Assembly: GCA_903858685.1 (NCBI GenBank)
Contig: CAIOJR010000101.1
Location: forward strand, 30,763-94,762
DNA length: 64,000 nt
Source: an uncultured Caulobacterales bacterium
Lineage (GTDB): Bacteria; Pseudomonadota; Alphaproteobacteria; Caulobacterales; Caulobacteraceae
Direction: 5' to 3'
Shown here: positions 9,962 to 21,544 of the stretch, piece after piece
Layout: the number at the start of each line of letters is the position of its first letter
Numbering within the stretch: the stretch's first letter is position 1
The notes under the pieces: generated by a model
Databases searched by the model: none
What the model saw: the letters and a program-made list of their open reading frames with translations, nothing else
What the model was told of the DNA's origin: nothing
Position numbers and translations under genes: made by a program

Positions 9962-10143
9962 CTGGCGCGCTCCCGCATGTTGATTGAGCCCAGCTTAGCC
10001 TCATTGGCCGCTGATGGAGAAGGGGCGAGGCGAGGAAGGCGCGTGATGCGTTGTGTATTGACGCTTTAACTGCCACTATTTGCCGACAGGTGCGATGCGG
10101 GCCCGGTCCGACAGATCGCGCATTGTCAGGAGGGAGAGGACCC

Positions 10144-11445
10144 ATGTCTCTCAAGTCGCTGCTGGTTCCCAATCTTGTCGCACTCATGACAAGCGAACGA
10201 CGTCTGACGGCGGCGCGCCGGAAGGCGGAGAAAGCACGCAAAGCGGCGGGTGGCGCTCATCTGGCGTCCTATTTTCATCAACTTGATGATCCCTATTCGC
10301 ACTTGGCGGCTCAGGCGCTGAATCTGCTGTGCGCGCGATATCAGATCGAGCTGTCGCCCTATATCGTTCCACCGCCTCACGACTGGGCCGCGCCGGAGCG
10401 GGAGAGATTGAAGGCCTATGCCCGAATCGACTGCGAGAGGCTGGCGGGCCGCGCGGGGCTGTCATTCCATCACCACGGGCTGCAACCGGCGGATGCTGAT
10501 CTGACGGCGGCGCAGGCTGTTCTGGGCGTGTGCAAGGACGAGCGATTCCTCGATACGGCCGTGGCGCTGGGCGAGGCGCTGTGGTCTGGCGAACCGGTGG
10601 GACGGGTTGGACCAGAAGATGTGACGGCGGGCGAGGCGGCCGTCGCTCAAGGCGAGCAGCGGCGCGAGGCGCTGGGCCATTTCATGAGCGCCATGATCCA
10701 TTATGGCGGGGAATGGTACTGGGGACTGGACCGTCTGCACTATCTGGAGCAGCGATTGAGCGCGCTGGGCCTGCGTAAGGCGGACGCTCCCGAAGGGTTT
10801 ATATTCGCACCGCCGCAGACGCCCTCGGGCGACGCATCCGTCGCGGGCGCCTCGACCGCCGTGTTGCATTATTACCTGTCGTTTCGCAGCCCTTACACCT
10901 ACATCGCCGCCCAAAGGGCCAAGGCGCTGGCGGACAAATACGGGGCGGAGCTGCGGTTGAGGTTCGTTCTGCCCATGGTCATGCGCGGTCTGCCCGTGCC
11001 GCCGATGAAGAGCCGCTATTTCACCCTCGATACGGCACGCGAAGCCAGGCGTCTGGCCGTGCCCTTCGGGCGCATCTGCGACCCGGTAGGTCGCCCGGTG
11101 GAGCGGGGCTACAGCCTCCTGCCGTGGGCCATGGCGCAGGGGCGGGGCTATGAGTTCTGCCTGTCCTTCATGCGTCACGTCTGGTCATTGGGTGTGGATG
11201 CGGGTGACGATGCGGGCCTGAAGCGGATCGTGACGGCGGCAGGACTGGACTGGTCGCAGGCCAGGCCGCTGGTGGGCAATGACGACTGGCGCGCCGAGGC
11301 CGAGCGCAATCGGCTGGAGCTTCTGGAGCTTGGCCACTGGGGCGTGCCCTGTTTTCGCGTGGGAGATGTCGTGGTCTGGGGGCAGGACCGGCTATGGGTC
11401 ATCGAAGACGCATTGCGCGCCCTGACACGAACGGAGGCGTCCTAG
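10144..11445 (+). CDS. Tandem DsbA/2-hydroxychromene-2-carboxylate isomerase-like protein
   Basis: Two DSBA-like halves: 'ASYFHQLDDPYSHLAAQALNLL' and 'HYYLSFRSPYTYIAAQRAKAL...WGVPCFRVGDVVVWGQDRLWVIEDAL'. Confidence 0.72.
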   Translation: MSLKSLLVPNLVALMTSERRLTAARRKAEKARKAAGGAHLASYFHQLDDPYSHLAAQALNLLCARYQIELSPYIVPPPHDWAAPERERLKAYARIDCERLAGRAGLSFHHHGLQPADADLTAAQAVLGVCKDERFLDTAVALGEALWSGEPVGRVGPEDVTAGEAAVAQGEQRREALGHFMSAMIHYGGEWYWGLDRLHYLEQRLSALGLRKADAPEGFIFAPPQTPSGDASVAGASTAVLHYYLSFRSPYTYIAAQRAKALADKYGAELRLRFVLPMVMRGLPVPPMKSRYFTLDTAREARRLAVPFGRICDPVGRPVERGYSLLPWAMAQGRGYEFCLSFMRHVWSLGVDAGDDAGLKRIVTAAGLDWSQARPLVGNDDWRAEAERNRLELLELGHWGVPCFRVGDVVVWGQDRLWVIEDALRALTRTEAS

Positions 11446-11559
11446 ACCAACGGAGAGATTGACGTCTGCGGCGGCAGTGAGCGTAAGAATGGCGTCAAGG
11501 TCGAGCGCCCGACGCGCGCCAGTTTCGGCGCCCAGACTCGACAGTGATGAGGATACGCC

Positions 11560-13179
<1,620 letters not shown>

Positions 13180-13213
13180 TTCTGGCCCGGCGCCAAGGCT
13201 CGGGAGGCGATTA

Positions 13214-13951
13214 ATGCGACTGAGACAGGTGGCCCTGGCCTCGTATCGGCTGGACGAACGGGTGGAAGCATTCTCCGAGGCCTTCGACCTCGAGGTCGCC
13301 TATCGCGATCCTCACATTCACGTTTACGGTCTGCGCAACGCCGTCCTGCCGGCTGGAGGCGGCTTTATCGAGATTGTCGAGCCGGTGCGGGAGGACGCGT
13401 CTGCGGCCAGGTTCCTGAACCGGCGCGGCGGGGATGCGGGCTATATGGTCATACTGCAGGTGGCGGACGCGACGGCTGAGCGCGACCGCATCGCAGCCCT
13501 TGGCGTGAGGGTGGTTGAGAACATCTCCATGGCCGACTATCGCGCGGCTCACTTCCATCCAGCCGATTTTGGCGGCGTGCTGGTTTCGGTTGATCAGCAA
13601 CTGAGCGCACCCGACCATCTGGCGCCGGACGCAGACTGGACTCCCGCCGGGCCGGACTGGCGGGCCGCGAAGGGCGAGGTGGCCCTGGATCTGGCGGGCG
13701 TGGTGATAGAGGGGCCGGATCCGGACGCCCTGGCTGCGCGATGGTCACAGCTTCTGGCCCGCCCCCTGTCTGGACCCGATGGGCGCCGGTTGAAGCTGGA
13801 TCGCGGAGAAATCCGGTTTGCCCTGTCAGTTTCAGGCGCATCCACCTCCATTTCCAAAATCTTGCTTAGCGGAGATGTCGAACCGGCGACGATTGGCGGG
13901 GTCCGGTTTGTCCCGATGGAGATGGAGTCAGACCAGTCGATCCAGTCTTAA
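13214..13951 (+). CDS. VOC family (glyoxalase-like) protein
   Basis: 'MRLRQVALASYRLDERVEAFSEAFDLEVAYRDPHIHVYGLRNAVLPAGGGFIEIVEPV'. Confidence 0.78.
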   Translation: MRLRQVALASYRLDERVEAFSEAFDLEVAYRDPHIHVYGLRNAVLPAGGGFIEIVEPVREDASAARFLNRRGGDAGYMVILQVADATAERDRIAALGVRVVENISMADYRAAHFHPADFGGVLVSVDQQLSAPDHLAPDADWTPAGPDWRAAKGEVALDLAGVVIEGPDPDALAARWSQLLARPLSGPDGRRLKLDRGEIRFALSVSGASTSISKILLSGDVEPATIGGVRFVPMEMESDQSIQS

Positions 13952-14722
13952 GCGCTGTCGGGGATCGCTCAGACGCGCCAGAGCCAGATAGGCCACGGAC
14001 AGCGCCACCACGCCGCTGGCGCCGGCGAGAAGGAACATCAGTAATATTTGATACTTGATGGCCTCCAAAGGGTCGACGCCAGCCAGGATCTGACCCGTCA
14101 TGATGCCGGGCAGGGTGATCAGCCCCGCAGCAGACATCTGGTTGATGATCGGCAGAAGGCCGCGTCGCACGGCCTCGCGCAGGACCGGCAGGGTAGCGCT
14201 GTGAAACGCCGCTCCCAGACCAAGCTGGGCTTCGATGCTCGACTTTTCGCGCCATACCCCGCTGACCACGCCGTCCAGGGTGATGCTTCCCGCATTGAGG
14301 ACCGAGCCCAGGATGATGCCGACCAGCGAGACCGCATATTTGGGATCGTACCAGGGAACCGGACGGATAGCCGAGGTGAGCGCAAGACCCGCCGTAACGG
14401 TAGTGGCCAGCAGCACCGCCCCGCTGGCGACCGTCAGCCCGGCCAGTCCCTTGAACCTTCGCCCCGGGCGCGCCGCCATTTCGCGCGCCGCCACCGCCGC
14501 CATGACCAGAATAATCATCAGGGTGGCCAGCGGATTATTCAGCGCGAAGACGAAACGCAGCACAAAGCCAATGGCGCTCAGTTGCACGATCATGCGCACC
14601 GCCGCCCAGACCAACTGGCGGTGAAGCTGAAGCCGAAGCAGGATCGAGGCTGCGGCGTCCACCGCCATCAGGCTCGCCGCCATCGCCAGATCAAACGGGG
14701 TGAGCGAGATCATGTCATGCAT
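13928..14722 (-). CDS. fetB: FetB-type ABC transporter permease (UPF0014 iron export)
   Basis: 'GSVLNAGSITLDGVVSGVWREKSSIEAQLGLGAAFHSATLPVLREAVRRGLLPIINQMSAAGLITLPGIMTGQILAG'. Confidence 0.88.
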   Translation of the reverse strand: MHDMISLTPFDLAMAASLMAVDAAASILLRLQLHRQLVWAAVRMIVQLSAIGFVLRFVFALNNPLATLMIILVMAAVAAREMAARPGRRFKGLAGLTVASGAVLLATTVTAGLALTSAIRPVPWYDPKYAVSLVGIILGSVLNAGSITLDGVVSGVWREKSSIEAQLGLGAAFHSATLPVLREAVRRGLLPIINQMSAAGLITLPGIMTGQILAGVDPLEAIKYQILLMFLLAGASGVVALSVAYLALARLSDPRQRLRLDRLV

Positions 14723-15338
14723 GATCGACCAGTCGCCGGTTGCTCATGATCAGTCTTCGCGCTTTCATCCGCTCGCCCTGGGCCGGATCGTGGGAGGCCA
14801 TCAGGATCACCGCGCCCGCCGCGGCGCGCTGCGCCAATACCGTTTCCACCTGCTGCGCCGATGCGGGATCGAGCGGACCTGTCGGCTCGTCGAGCAGCAC
14901 GGCCGGACTGTCAAGGACCAGAGCACGCACAAGGGCCAGTCGTTGTCGCTCGCCCGTGGACAGCCGCTCGACCGGACTGTCGAACAGGGTCGCAGCGACG
15001 CCGAGCCTTTGCGCCAGGGCCTTGGCGGCCGCGAGGCCGGAGGGCGGGACATGATCCGCCGCCGTGGCCGCCCACCAGCCGGACTCTGCCGCCACATAGG
15101 GGATGCTGGCGCGCCAATGATGCGCGGGCATGGCGGCGCGATCCCGTCCGTTCAGAACGACAGAGCCCTCATTGGGGTCCAGATCGGCGATCATCCGCAG
15201 AAACAGGCTCTTGCCCGAACCTGATGCGCCACTGATGCAGATAATCTCGCCGCCCGGCGCATCCAGATCGAATGGACCCGCCAGGGCGCTTTTCAGACCT
15301 GATATGTGAAGGCCGGTGGGCAGGAGGCAGGCTTTCAA
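14715..15338 (-). CDS. fetA: FetA-type ABC transporter ATP-binding protein
   Basis: Walker A 'GASGSGKSLFLR', signature 'RLSTGERQRLALVRALVLDSPAVLLDEPTGPLD'; overlaps fetB start. Confidence 0.88.
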   Translation of the reverse strand: MKACLLPTGLHISGLKSALAGPFDLDAPGGEIICISGASGSGKSLFLRMIADLDPNEGSVVLNGRDRAAMPAHHWRASIPYVAAESGWWAATAADHVPPSGLAAAKALAQRLGVAATLFDSPVERLSTGERQRLALVRALVLDSPAVLLDEPTGPLDPASAQQVETVLAQRAAAGAVILMASHDPAQGERMKARRLIMSNRRLVDHA

Positions 15339-15548
15339 AAATGGAGGGGCGCAGGCGTGGGCCGGGCCATCAGATCCTAGGCCCGCTGTCAGCTCTTGAG
15401 CAACCGGATGAAGCGACCAAATATTTCAGGCCTCCGCCGCCAAATCGGCTGAACTTGCGGCTATGCAGCCTTTTTGTTGCGGGGCTGTATTGTGCGCGCC
15501 GATGATGATCAAGACGAAACCCACCCCATGCGCCGAGCCAAGCCAATG

Positions 15549-16691
15549 ATGAAAATCGTTCAGTTTCTGCGCATTGTGGCGGTTTCGATGGCGGCGGGCG
15601 TTCTGCTGACCGGCTGTGCGACCTTGCCGCGCGATTCGTTTTCGCTGTCCGAGGACGCGATCGCATCGCCCGCGGGCTTCGCCAATGTCCGGTTTACGGA
15701 AAACTCGCCCGCCCTCACGGCGGCGATGGAAAAGGCGCTGACGCCTGACGCCCATGGCGATGTGAACGCACTGGCCCTGTCGGGGGGCGGCGCCAACGGA
15801 GCCTATGGGGCTGGTCTTGTGTATGGCTGGGGCAAAAGCGGCGCCATGCCGAAGTTCCAGCTTGTGACGGGGGTCAGCACCGGCGCCCTGACCGCGCCCT
15901 TCGCCTTTCTGGGCCGGGACTGGAGCGAGCAACTGCGAAAATCCTATCTGGAGGGCAAGGTCTATGTGTTGCTCAAGGGGCGCGGCCTGCTCAGCCTGAT
16001 CACACCCGGCCTCTTTAGTCGCGCGCCGCTGGATGATCTGGTGCGCGGCTATGTGACGGACGATCTGTTGCGCGCCGTGGCGGCAGAGCACGCCAGGGGA
16101 CGGCGCCTGCTGGTGGCGACCACCAATCTGGATACGGAACAGCTCATCGTGTGGGACATGGGGGCTATAGCGACGCGCGGCGGCGCACCGGCGCGTGAGC
16201 TGTTTGCCCAGGTTCTGGTGGCCTCGGCCAGCGTGCCCGGCGTCTTTCCGCCCAGCCTGATACAGGTGGAGAGCAACGGGCGCCGTTTTGAAGAAATGCA
16301 TGTCGACGGCCAGACCGAAAGCGCCTTTTTCGCCGTGCCGCCGCGCCTTCTTCTGACCAACGCCGCTTCGGCGCAGCCGGGGCGCGTACAATTCTATATT
16401 GTCGTCAACGGGCGTATGGACAGCCTGTTCGCCGTCACGCCGCGCTCGTCCTTGCCGATCCTGGGCCGCAGCTTCGATGTCGCAGCCCGGGCCTCAGTGC
16501 GCCAGATGCTGATTTCGACCGCGGAATTCTGCCGCCGGTCTGGCTGCGCCTTGCATGTTTCGGCCATGCCGGTTGAGCAGAAGGACGATCCGCTCGATTT
16601 TCGCGCCAAGCATATCCGGAGCCTTTTCGCGGGCGGCCAGGCCAGTCTGGACGCTGACAAGGCGTGGCAGGATGTGTCGCAACTGCCCTGA
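15549..16691 (+). CDS. Patatin-like phospholipase, probable lipoprotein
   Basis: Lipobox 'VLLTGCATL'; 'LSGGGANGAYGAGLVYG', nucleophile 'GVSTG'; alternative starts at 15474, 15528 and 15546. Confidence 0.87.
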   Translation: MKIVQFLRIVAVSMAAGVLLTGCATLPRDSFSLSEDAIASPAGFANVRFTENSPALTAAMEKALTPDAHGDVNALALSGGGANGAYGAGLVYGWGKSGAMPKFQLVTGVSTGALTAPFAFLGRDWSEQLRKSYLEGKVYVLLKGRGLLSLITPGLFSRAPLDDLVRGYVTDDLLRAVAAEHARGRRLLVATTNLDTEQLIVWDMGAIATRGGAPARELFAQVLVASASVPGVFPPSLIQVESNGRRFEEMHVDGQTESAFFAVPPRLLLTNAASAQPGRVQFYIVVNGRMDSLFAVTPRSSLPILGRSFDVAARASVRQMLISTAEFCRRSGCALHVSAMPVEQKDDPLDFRAKHIRSLFAGGQASLDADKAWQDVSQLP

Positions 16692-16851
16692 GCCGGTCCT
16701 CATCCGGGCTCATCGCCTGCAAATTAGGCAGACTGACACGACTTGCAGCCTCACGGGCGATTGCACTCCGGGGGCTGGCGTGGTGCATGGACAGGGTGAG
16801 GCCGGGTGAGTAGCTCAGCCCTTAAAGGACGCTTGTCGCAAGGAGACGCAC

Positions 16852-19800
16852 CTGTCGGTCATCGCCGCCCTGCATCATGTCACCCGCTATAGATATGATC
16901 GCCTCGTCCAGCTGGGCCCGCAGGTGGTGCGCCTGCGTCCCGCCCCCCATTGCCCGACCCTGATTCCCAGCTATTCGCTGAAGATCGAGCCCGCCAACCA
17001 CTTCATCAACTGGCAGCAGGACCCGCACGGCAACTGGCTGGCGCGGCTGGTCTTTCCAGAACAGACGCGTGAGTTCAGCATCACGGTGGACCTGACGGCC
17101 GAGATGAAGGTCGTCAATCCATTCGACTTCTTTGTGGAACCCTATGCAGAGGTCATGCCCTTTGCCTATGGCGATGACCTGAAGTCCGATCTGGTGGCCT
17201 TCCTACAGGTCGATGAGGGCGGTCCGGCGCTGGATGAACTGGTGGCGGGGCTGAAGACGGACGGCGCGCCGACGGTCAATTTCCTCGTCGATCTCAATGC
17301 GCGCCTGCAGAGCGAAATCCGCTATCTGGTGCGGATGGAGCCGGGCGTGCAGACGCCGGATCAGACCCTGACGCTGAAATCAGGCTCCTGTCGCGACAGC
17401 GCGTGGCTCCTGGTGCAGATCCTGCGCAAGCTGGGTTTTGCGGCGCGGTTCGTCTCGGGCTATCTGATCCAGCTCAAGGCCGATATCGACCCGATCGAGG
17501 GGCCCCAAGGCACGCGCACCGACTTTACCGACCTGCACGCCTGGGCGGAGGCCTATATTCCCGGCGCGGGCTGGATCGGCTTTGACGTGACCTCTGGCCT
17601 GTTGTGCGGGGAGGGGCATCTGCCTCTGGCGGCGGCGGCGCATTATCGTTCGGCAGCGCCAATCTCGGGGGTGGCCAGCTACGCCGAGACCGAGTTCAGC
17701 TTCGAGATGGCTGTGACGCGGCTGGTTGAACCGATCCGCATCACCAGGCCGTTTGAGGATGCGGAATGGCAGGCTCTGGACGCGCTGGGCGACCGGGTGG
17801 ACGCCGACCTCGTCAAGGGCGACGTGCGCCTGACCATGGGGGGCGAGCCGACCTTCGTCTCCATTGATGATTTCCAGTCGGCGGAATGGAACACCGCAGC
17901 TCTGGGCGACACCAAGCTCGTCATGGCCAGCCAGTTGATCGAGCGACTGCGCGAGCGGTTCGGCAAGGGCGGGATGCTGCACCACGGCCAGGGCAAATGG
18001 TATCCTGGCGAGCCCCTGCCGCGCTGGGCGCTGGGCCTGTTCTGGCGCAAGGATGGACAGCCCGTCTGGCGCGGTCTGGCCGATCACGCCGCGCGCCATA
18101 CGCCGCGCACGCCGGATGCGGGCGCCTTCCTGACCCGGCTGGCGGCGCGCCTGATGCTGGATCCGGCCCATGTGTCGGCGGCGCGTGAAGACCCGCTGCA
18201 CTGGATCCGCACCGAGGCCGATCTGCCGCCTGGCGTCGCGCTGGACGAGGCCGAGCTGGACGGCGCCCTGACCCGCGACACCCTGCGCCGGGCGATGGAA
18301 GGCGGGCTGTCCAAGGCGGTGGGCTATGTCTTGCCCTTGCGCCGCGCCCTCTATGCGCACGAGGGCGATGGTTGGGTCAGCGAGGCGTGGACCTTCGCCC
18401 GCGAGCATCTGTTTCTGATTCCCGGGGATTCGCCGGTCGGGCTGCGTCTGCCCTTGGCGGGCCTGCCGACGGTGGCGCCGGACGACTATCCCTATATTGT
18501 CTCGCCCGACCCGTTCGAGGACCGTGGCCCTCTGCCGGACCTGTCGGCCATTTACGCCCTGACGACGTCCAAGACGGCCATGCCCGCAAAGAAGAGCGCG
18601 AAGGCCAAGCCCTCCATCGTTCGCACGGCCCTGTCGGCTGAGGTGCGAGACGACCACCTCTATGTCTTCATGCCGCCGGTCGCCACGGTTGAGGATTATT
18701 TCGAACTTCTGGCCCATATCGAGGTGGCGGCGCAGGACCTGCCCCTGCGGATCGAGGGATATGCCCCGCCGGACGATGCGCGCGTCGGCGTGTTGAAAGT
18801 GACGCCAGATCCCGGCGTGATCGAGGTCAATGTCCACCCGGCGGCCAGCTGGCGTGAGGCGGTGGAGATCACGACCGGCGTCTATGACGATGCGCGCGCC
18901 GGACGGCTGGGCGCGGACAAGTTCATGATCGACGGGCGCCACACCGGCACGGGCGGCGGCGCGCATGTGGTGATGGGGGCGGCGAGCCCGGCGGACTCGC
19001 CCTTTCTTCGGCGGCCCGACCTGTTGAAGAGCATGCTGGTCTACTGGCAGCGTCATCCGGCCCTGTCCTACCTGTTCTCCGGCCTGTTCGTCGGTCCCAC
19101 CAGTCAGGCGCCGCGGGTGGACGAGGCGCGCCACGATGCCCTTTATGAGCTGGATATCGCCCTGGATTTTGTGCCGCTGCCGGGGGAGGGCGAGCCGCCC
19201 GCGCCCTGGCTGGTCGACCGTCTCCTGCGCAATCTGCTGACCGATGTGGCGGGAAATACTCACCGCAGCGAGATCTGCATCGACAAGCTCTATTCGCCCG
19301 ACGGCTCCGCCGGCCGGTTGGGCCTGCTGGAGATGCGCGGCTTTGAGATGCCGCCGGATGCGCGGATGAATCTGGCGCAGCAACTCCTGATCCGCGCCCT
19401 GATCGCCTGGTTCTGGCGCGAGCCGCAACAGGGGCCTCTGGTGCGGTGGGGAACTGCGCTTCATGACCGGTTCATGCTGCCCCACTTTGTCTGGAGCGAC
19501 TTTCTGGACGTGTTACGGGACCTTAAGAGTGCGGGCTACGCCTTTGATCCCAAATGGTTTGAGGCCCAGCGCGCGTTTCGCTTCCCTGTCCATGGAGAGG
19601 TGCAGTATGGCGGCGTGTCGCTGGAGCTTCGACACGCGCTGGAGCCTTGGCATGTCATGGGCGAGGAGAATACGGGCGGCGGCACGGTGCGCTTTGTCGA
19701 CTCCTCGGTGGAGCGGCTTCAGGTGCTGGCGACCGGCTTCAACCCGGCGCGCCACATCATCACCTGCAATGGCCGCGCCCTGCCCATGACCCCCACGGGC

Positions 19801-20124
19801 GCCTCGCTGCAGGCGGTGGCGGGCGTGCGCTACAAGGCCTGGAAGCTGCCAAGCGGTCTGCATCCGACCCTGCCGGTCGATGCGCCCCTGACCTTCGATA
19901 TTGTGGACAGGGCGAATGGGCGCTCTCTCGGCGGCTGCGTATACAATGTCGCCCATCCGGGCGGACGCAGCTATGACACCTTCCCGATCAACGCCTATGA
20001 GGCCGAGGCCCGCCGCAAGGCGCGGTTCCAGAGCCACGGCCACAGCCCCGGCGATCTGGCGCCCGCGCCGCCGGAGCTGTCCTGGGAGTTTCCAACCACG
20101 CTGGATCTGCGGCGCAAGGGCTGA
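16852..20124 (+). CDS. Transglutaminase-like + DUF2126 protein
   Basis: '[27 protein letters not shown]', '[29 protein letters not shown]', long DUF2126 C-terminus. Frame has no ATG/GTG/TTG between stop at 16807 and GTG 16924; CTG at 16852 has AAGGAG 6 nt upstream. Confidence 0.88.
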   Translation: MSVIAALHHVTRYRYDRLVQLGPQVVRLRPAPHCPTLIPSYSLKIEPANHFINWQQDPHGNWLARLVFPEQTREFSITVDLTAEMKVVNPFDFFVEPYAEVMPFAYGDDLKSDLVAFLQVDEGGPALDELVAGLKTDGAPTVNFLVDLNARLQSEIRYLVRMEPGVQTPDQTLTLKSGSCRDSAWLLVQILRKLGFAARFVSGYLIQLKADIDPIEGPQGTRTDFTDLHAWAEAYIPGAGWIGFDVTSGLLCGEGHLPLAAAAHYRSAAPISGVASYAETEFSFEMAVTRLVEPIRITRPFEDAEWQALDALGDRVDADLVKGDVRLTMGGEPTFVSIDDFQSAEWNTAALGDTKLVMASQLIERLRERFGKGGMLHHGQGKWYPGEPLPRWALGLFWRKDGQPVWRGLADHAARHTPRTPDAGAFLTRLAARLMLDPAHVSAAREDPLHWIRTEADLPPGVALDEAELDGALTRDTLRRAMEGGLSKAVGYVLPLRRALYAHEGDGWVSEAWTFAREHLFLIPGDSPVGLRLPLAGLPTVAPDDYPYIVSPDPFEDRGPLPDLSAIYALTTSKTAMPAKKSAKAKPSIVRTALSAEVRDDHLYVFMPPVATVEDYFELLAHIEVAAQDLPLRIEGYAPPDDARVGVLKVTPDPGVIEVNVHPAASWREAVEITTGVYDDARAGRLGADKFMIDGRHTGTGGGAHVVMGAASPADSPFLRRPDLLKSMLVYWQRHPALSYLFSGLFVGPTSQAPRVDEARHDALYELDIALDFVPLPGEGEPPAPWLVDRLLRNLLTDVAGNTHRSEICIDKLYSPDGSAGRLGLLEMRGFEMPPDARMNLAQQLLIRALIAWFWREPQQGPLVRWGTALHDRFMLPHFVWSDFLDVLRDLKSAGYAFDPKWFEAQRAFRFPVHGEVQYGGVSLELRHALEPWHVMGEENTGGGTVRFVDSSVERLQVLATGFNPARHIITCNGRALPMTPTGASLQAVAGVRYKAWKLPSGLHPTLPVDAPLTFDIVDRANGRSLGGCVYNVAHPGGRSYDTFPINAYEAEARRKARFQSHGHSPGDLAPAPPELSWEFPTTLDLRRKG

Positions 20125-20151
20125 GCGTCATCCGCTCAGCTCGAAACCGCC

Positions 20152-21360
20152 TCAGGTCAGGGCCTCGCCCGCCGCGTCAAGGCCGAGTTCCGCCAGCACT
20201 TCTGCGGTGTGTTCGCCAATGCGGGGCGGGTCGCGGCGGATAGTGGCGGGCGTGCGCTCGAACCGCAGTCCGGGCTTCATCGCCTTGTAGGCGCCTTCGC
20301 TGTCCAGATGGCGTTCTTCAAAGAGGGTCTGGCTGAGTTGCGGATCGTTGAAGATGTCCATCGGCCGGTTGGCGCGCATGGCTGGCACGGAGTGCTCGCG
20401 GCACAGCGCCATCCATTCCTCATTGGTATAGGCGCCCGCCGCCTCCTCCATCATGGCGTAATATTCGGCGACGCGTTCCTTGCCCGATGCTTTTGAGGTG
20501 AAGCGCTCGCTCTCATAGGCGTCTGGCAGGCCGCCCAACTCCATGAATTTGGCCGATTGGACGGGCGTCGCCGGATAGATGCAGATATAGCCGTCCTTGG
20601 ACTTGTAGGGGCGGCGATAGGGGGTGAGCGAGGTGGTGAAGCCGAAATTGCCCGTGGGGGGTGTATAGGTCTGGTTGTACAGATGCTCGGCCATGATGAA
20701 GCCGGTGAAGGTTTCCAGCATGGGCACAGCGACATATTGCCCCTCTCCGGTATGTTCCTTGTGACGAAGGGCCGCCAGGGTCGCGATGGTTGCGAACAGG
20801 CCGCAGGTCTTGTCTGCGATGACTGAGGGCAGGGGACGGAAGGCGGCGGTCGGGTCGCCCAGTTGATCGAGCCCGCCGGAGCCGCTGGCCGACTGGATCA
20901 GGTCGTCAAACGCCTGAAGCCCTGCATAGGGACCGGCGGCGTCATAGCCCATGGCCTCGACATAGATGATGTCCGGCTTGATGGCGGCCACGTCGGCATA
21001 GGCGAAGCCCATCCGGGCCAGAGCCTGGGGCCGCATATTGTGAATGAAGATGTCGGCGGTCGCGATCAGCTTGCGAAGCGCGCGCTTGCCCGGCTCCGAC
21101 TTCAGGTCCAGGGCAACCGAGCGCTTGTTGCGATTAAAGGCGATGAAGGTGGGGCCCAATTCTTTGGAATTGGGGGGCTTTCCGTTGCGCCTCTGGCGGT
21201 CGCCAGAGGGCTCCTCGATCTTGATCACATCGGCGCCCAGATCGCCCAGGGTCTGGGTCGCATAGGGACCGAGCACGTACTGGGTCAGGTCGACGACGCG
21301 CACGCCGTTCAGCGCACCCTTGGGCAGGGCCTTGTTCGATGGATCGGTCGGGTTCGTCAT
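20152..21360 (-). CDS. CaiB/BaiF CoA-transferase family protein
   Basis: 'LNGVRVVDLTQYVLGPYATQTLGDLGADVIKIEEPSGDRQRR...NKRSVALDLK'. Confidence 0.94.
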   Translation of the reverse strand: MTNPTDPSNKALPKGALNGVRVVDLTQYVLGPYATQTLGDLGADVIKIEEPSGDRQRRNGKPPNSKELGPTFIAFNRNKRSVALDLKSEPGKRALRKLIATADIFIHNMRPQALARMGFAYADVAAIKPDIIYVEAMGYDAAGPYAGLQAFDDLIQSASGSGGLDQLGDPTAAFRPLPSVIADKTCGLFATIATLAALRHKEHTGEGQYVAVPMLETFTGFIMAEHLYNQTYTPPTGNFGFTTSLTPYRRPYKSKDGYICIYPATPVQSAKFMELGGLPDAYESERFTSKASGKERVAEYYAMMEEAAGAYTNEEWMALCREHSVPAMRANRPMDIFNDPQLSQTLFEERHLDSEGAYKAMKPGLRFERTPATIRRDPPRIGEHTAEVLAELGLDAAGEALT

Positions 21361-21544
21361 GCGTGTCTACTCCCAAAGGCTCGGCTCGGCCTGTTTGTCG
21401 GCCCGTTCATGCGCCCAATCAGACCCGTTTTCGGCGCACAAGAAAAGTCTGTGTTTGCAGTCTGCGCGGTCGGCGGCTCTGGACATGGGGCTGCGCCTGC
21501 CGCAATGCGTCTGTCTTGCGTCAGGTGACGGCGCGGAAGGATAG

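Noticed and set aside
16801-16850. tRNA-like start 'GGGTGAGTAGCTCAG' before the DUF2126 gene
   Set aside because: A-box-like string only; no T-arm (GGTTCRA) or cloverleaf follows, and the segment holds the RBS of the next gene.
17380-19485. 701-aa minus-strand ORF
   Set aside because: Antisense shadow of the DUF2126 CDS caused by GC-rich codon bias; composition is low-complexity R/G/Q/H with no family motif.
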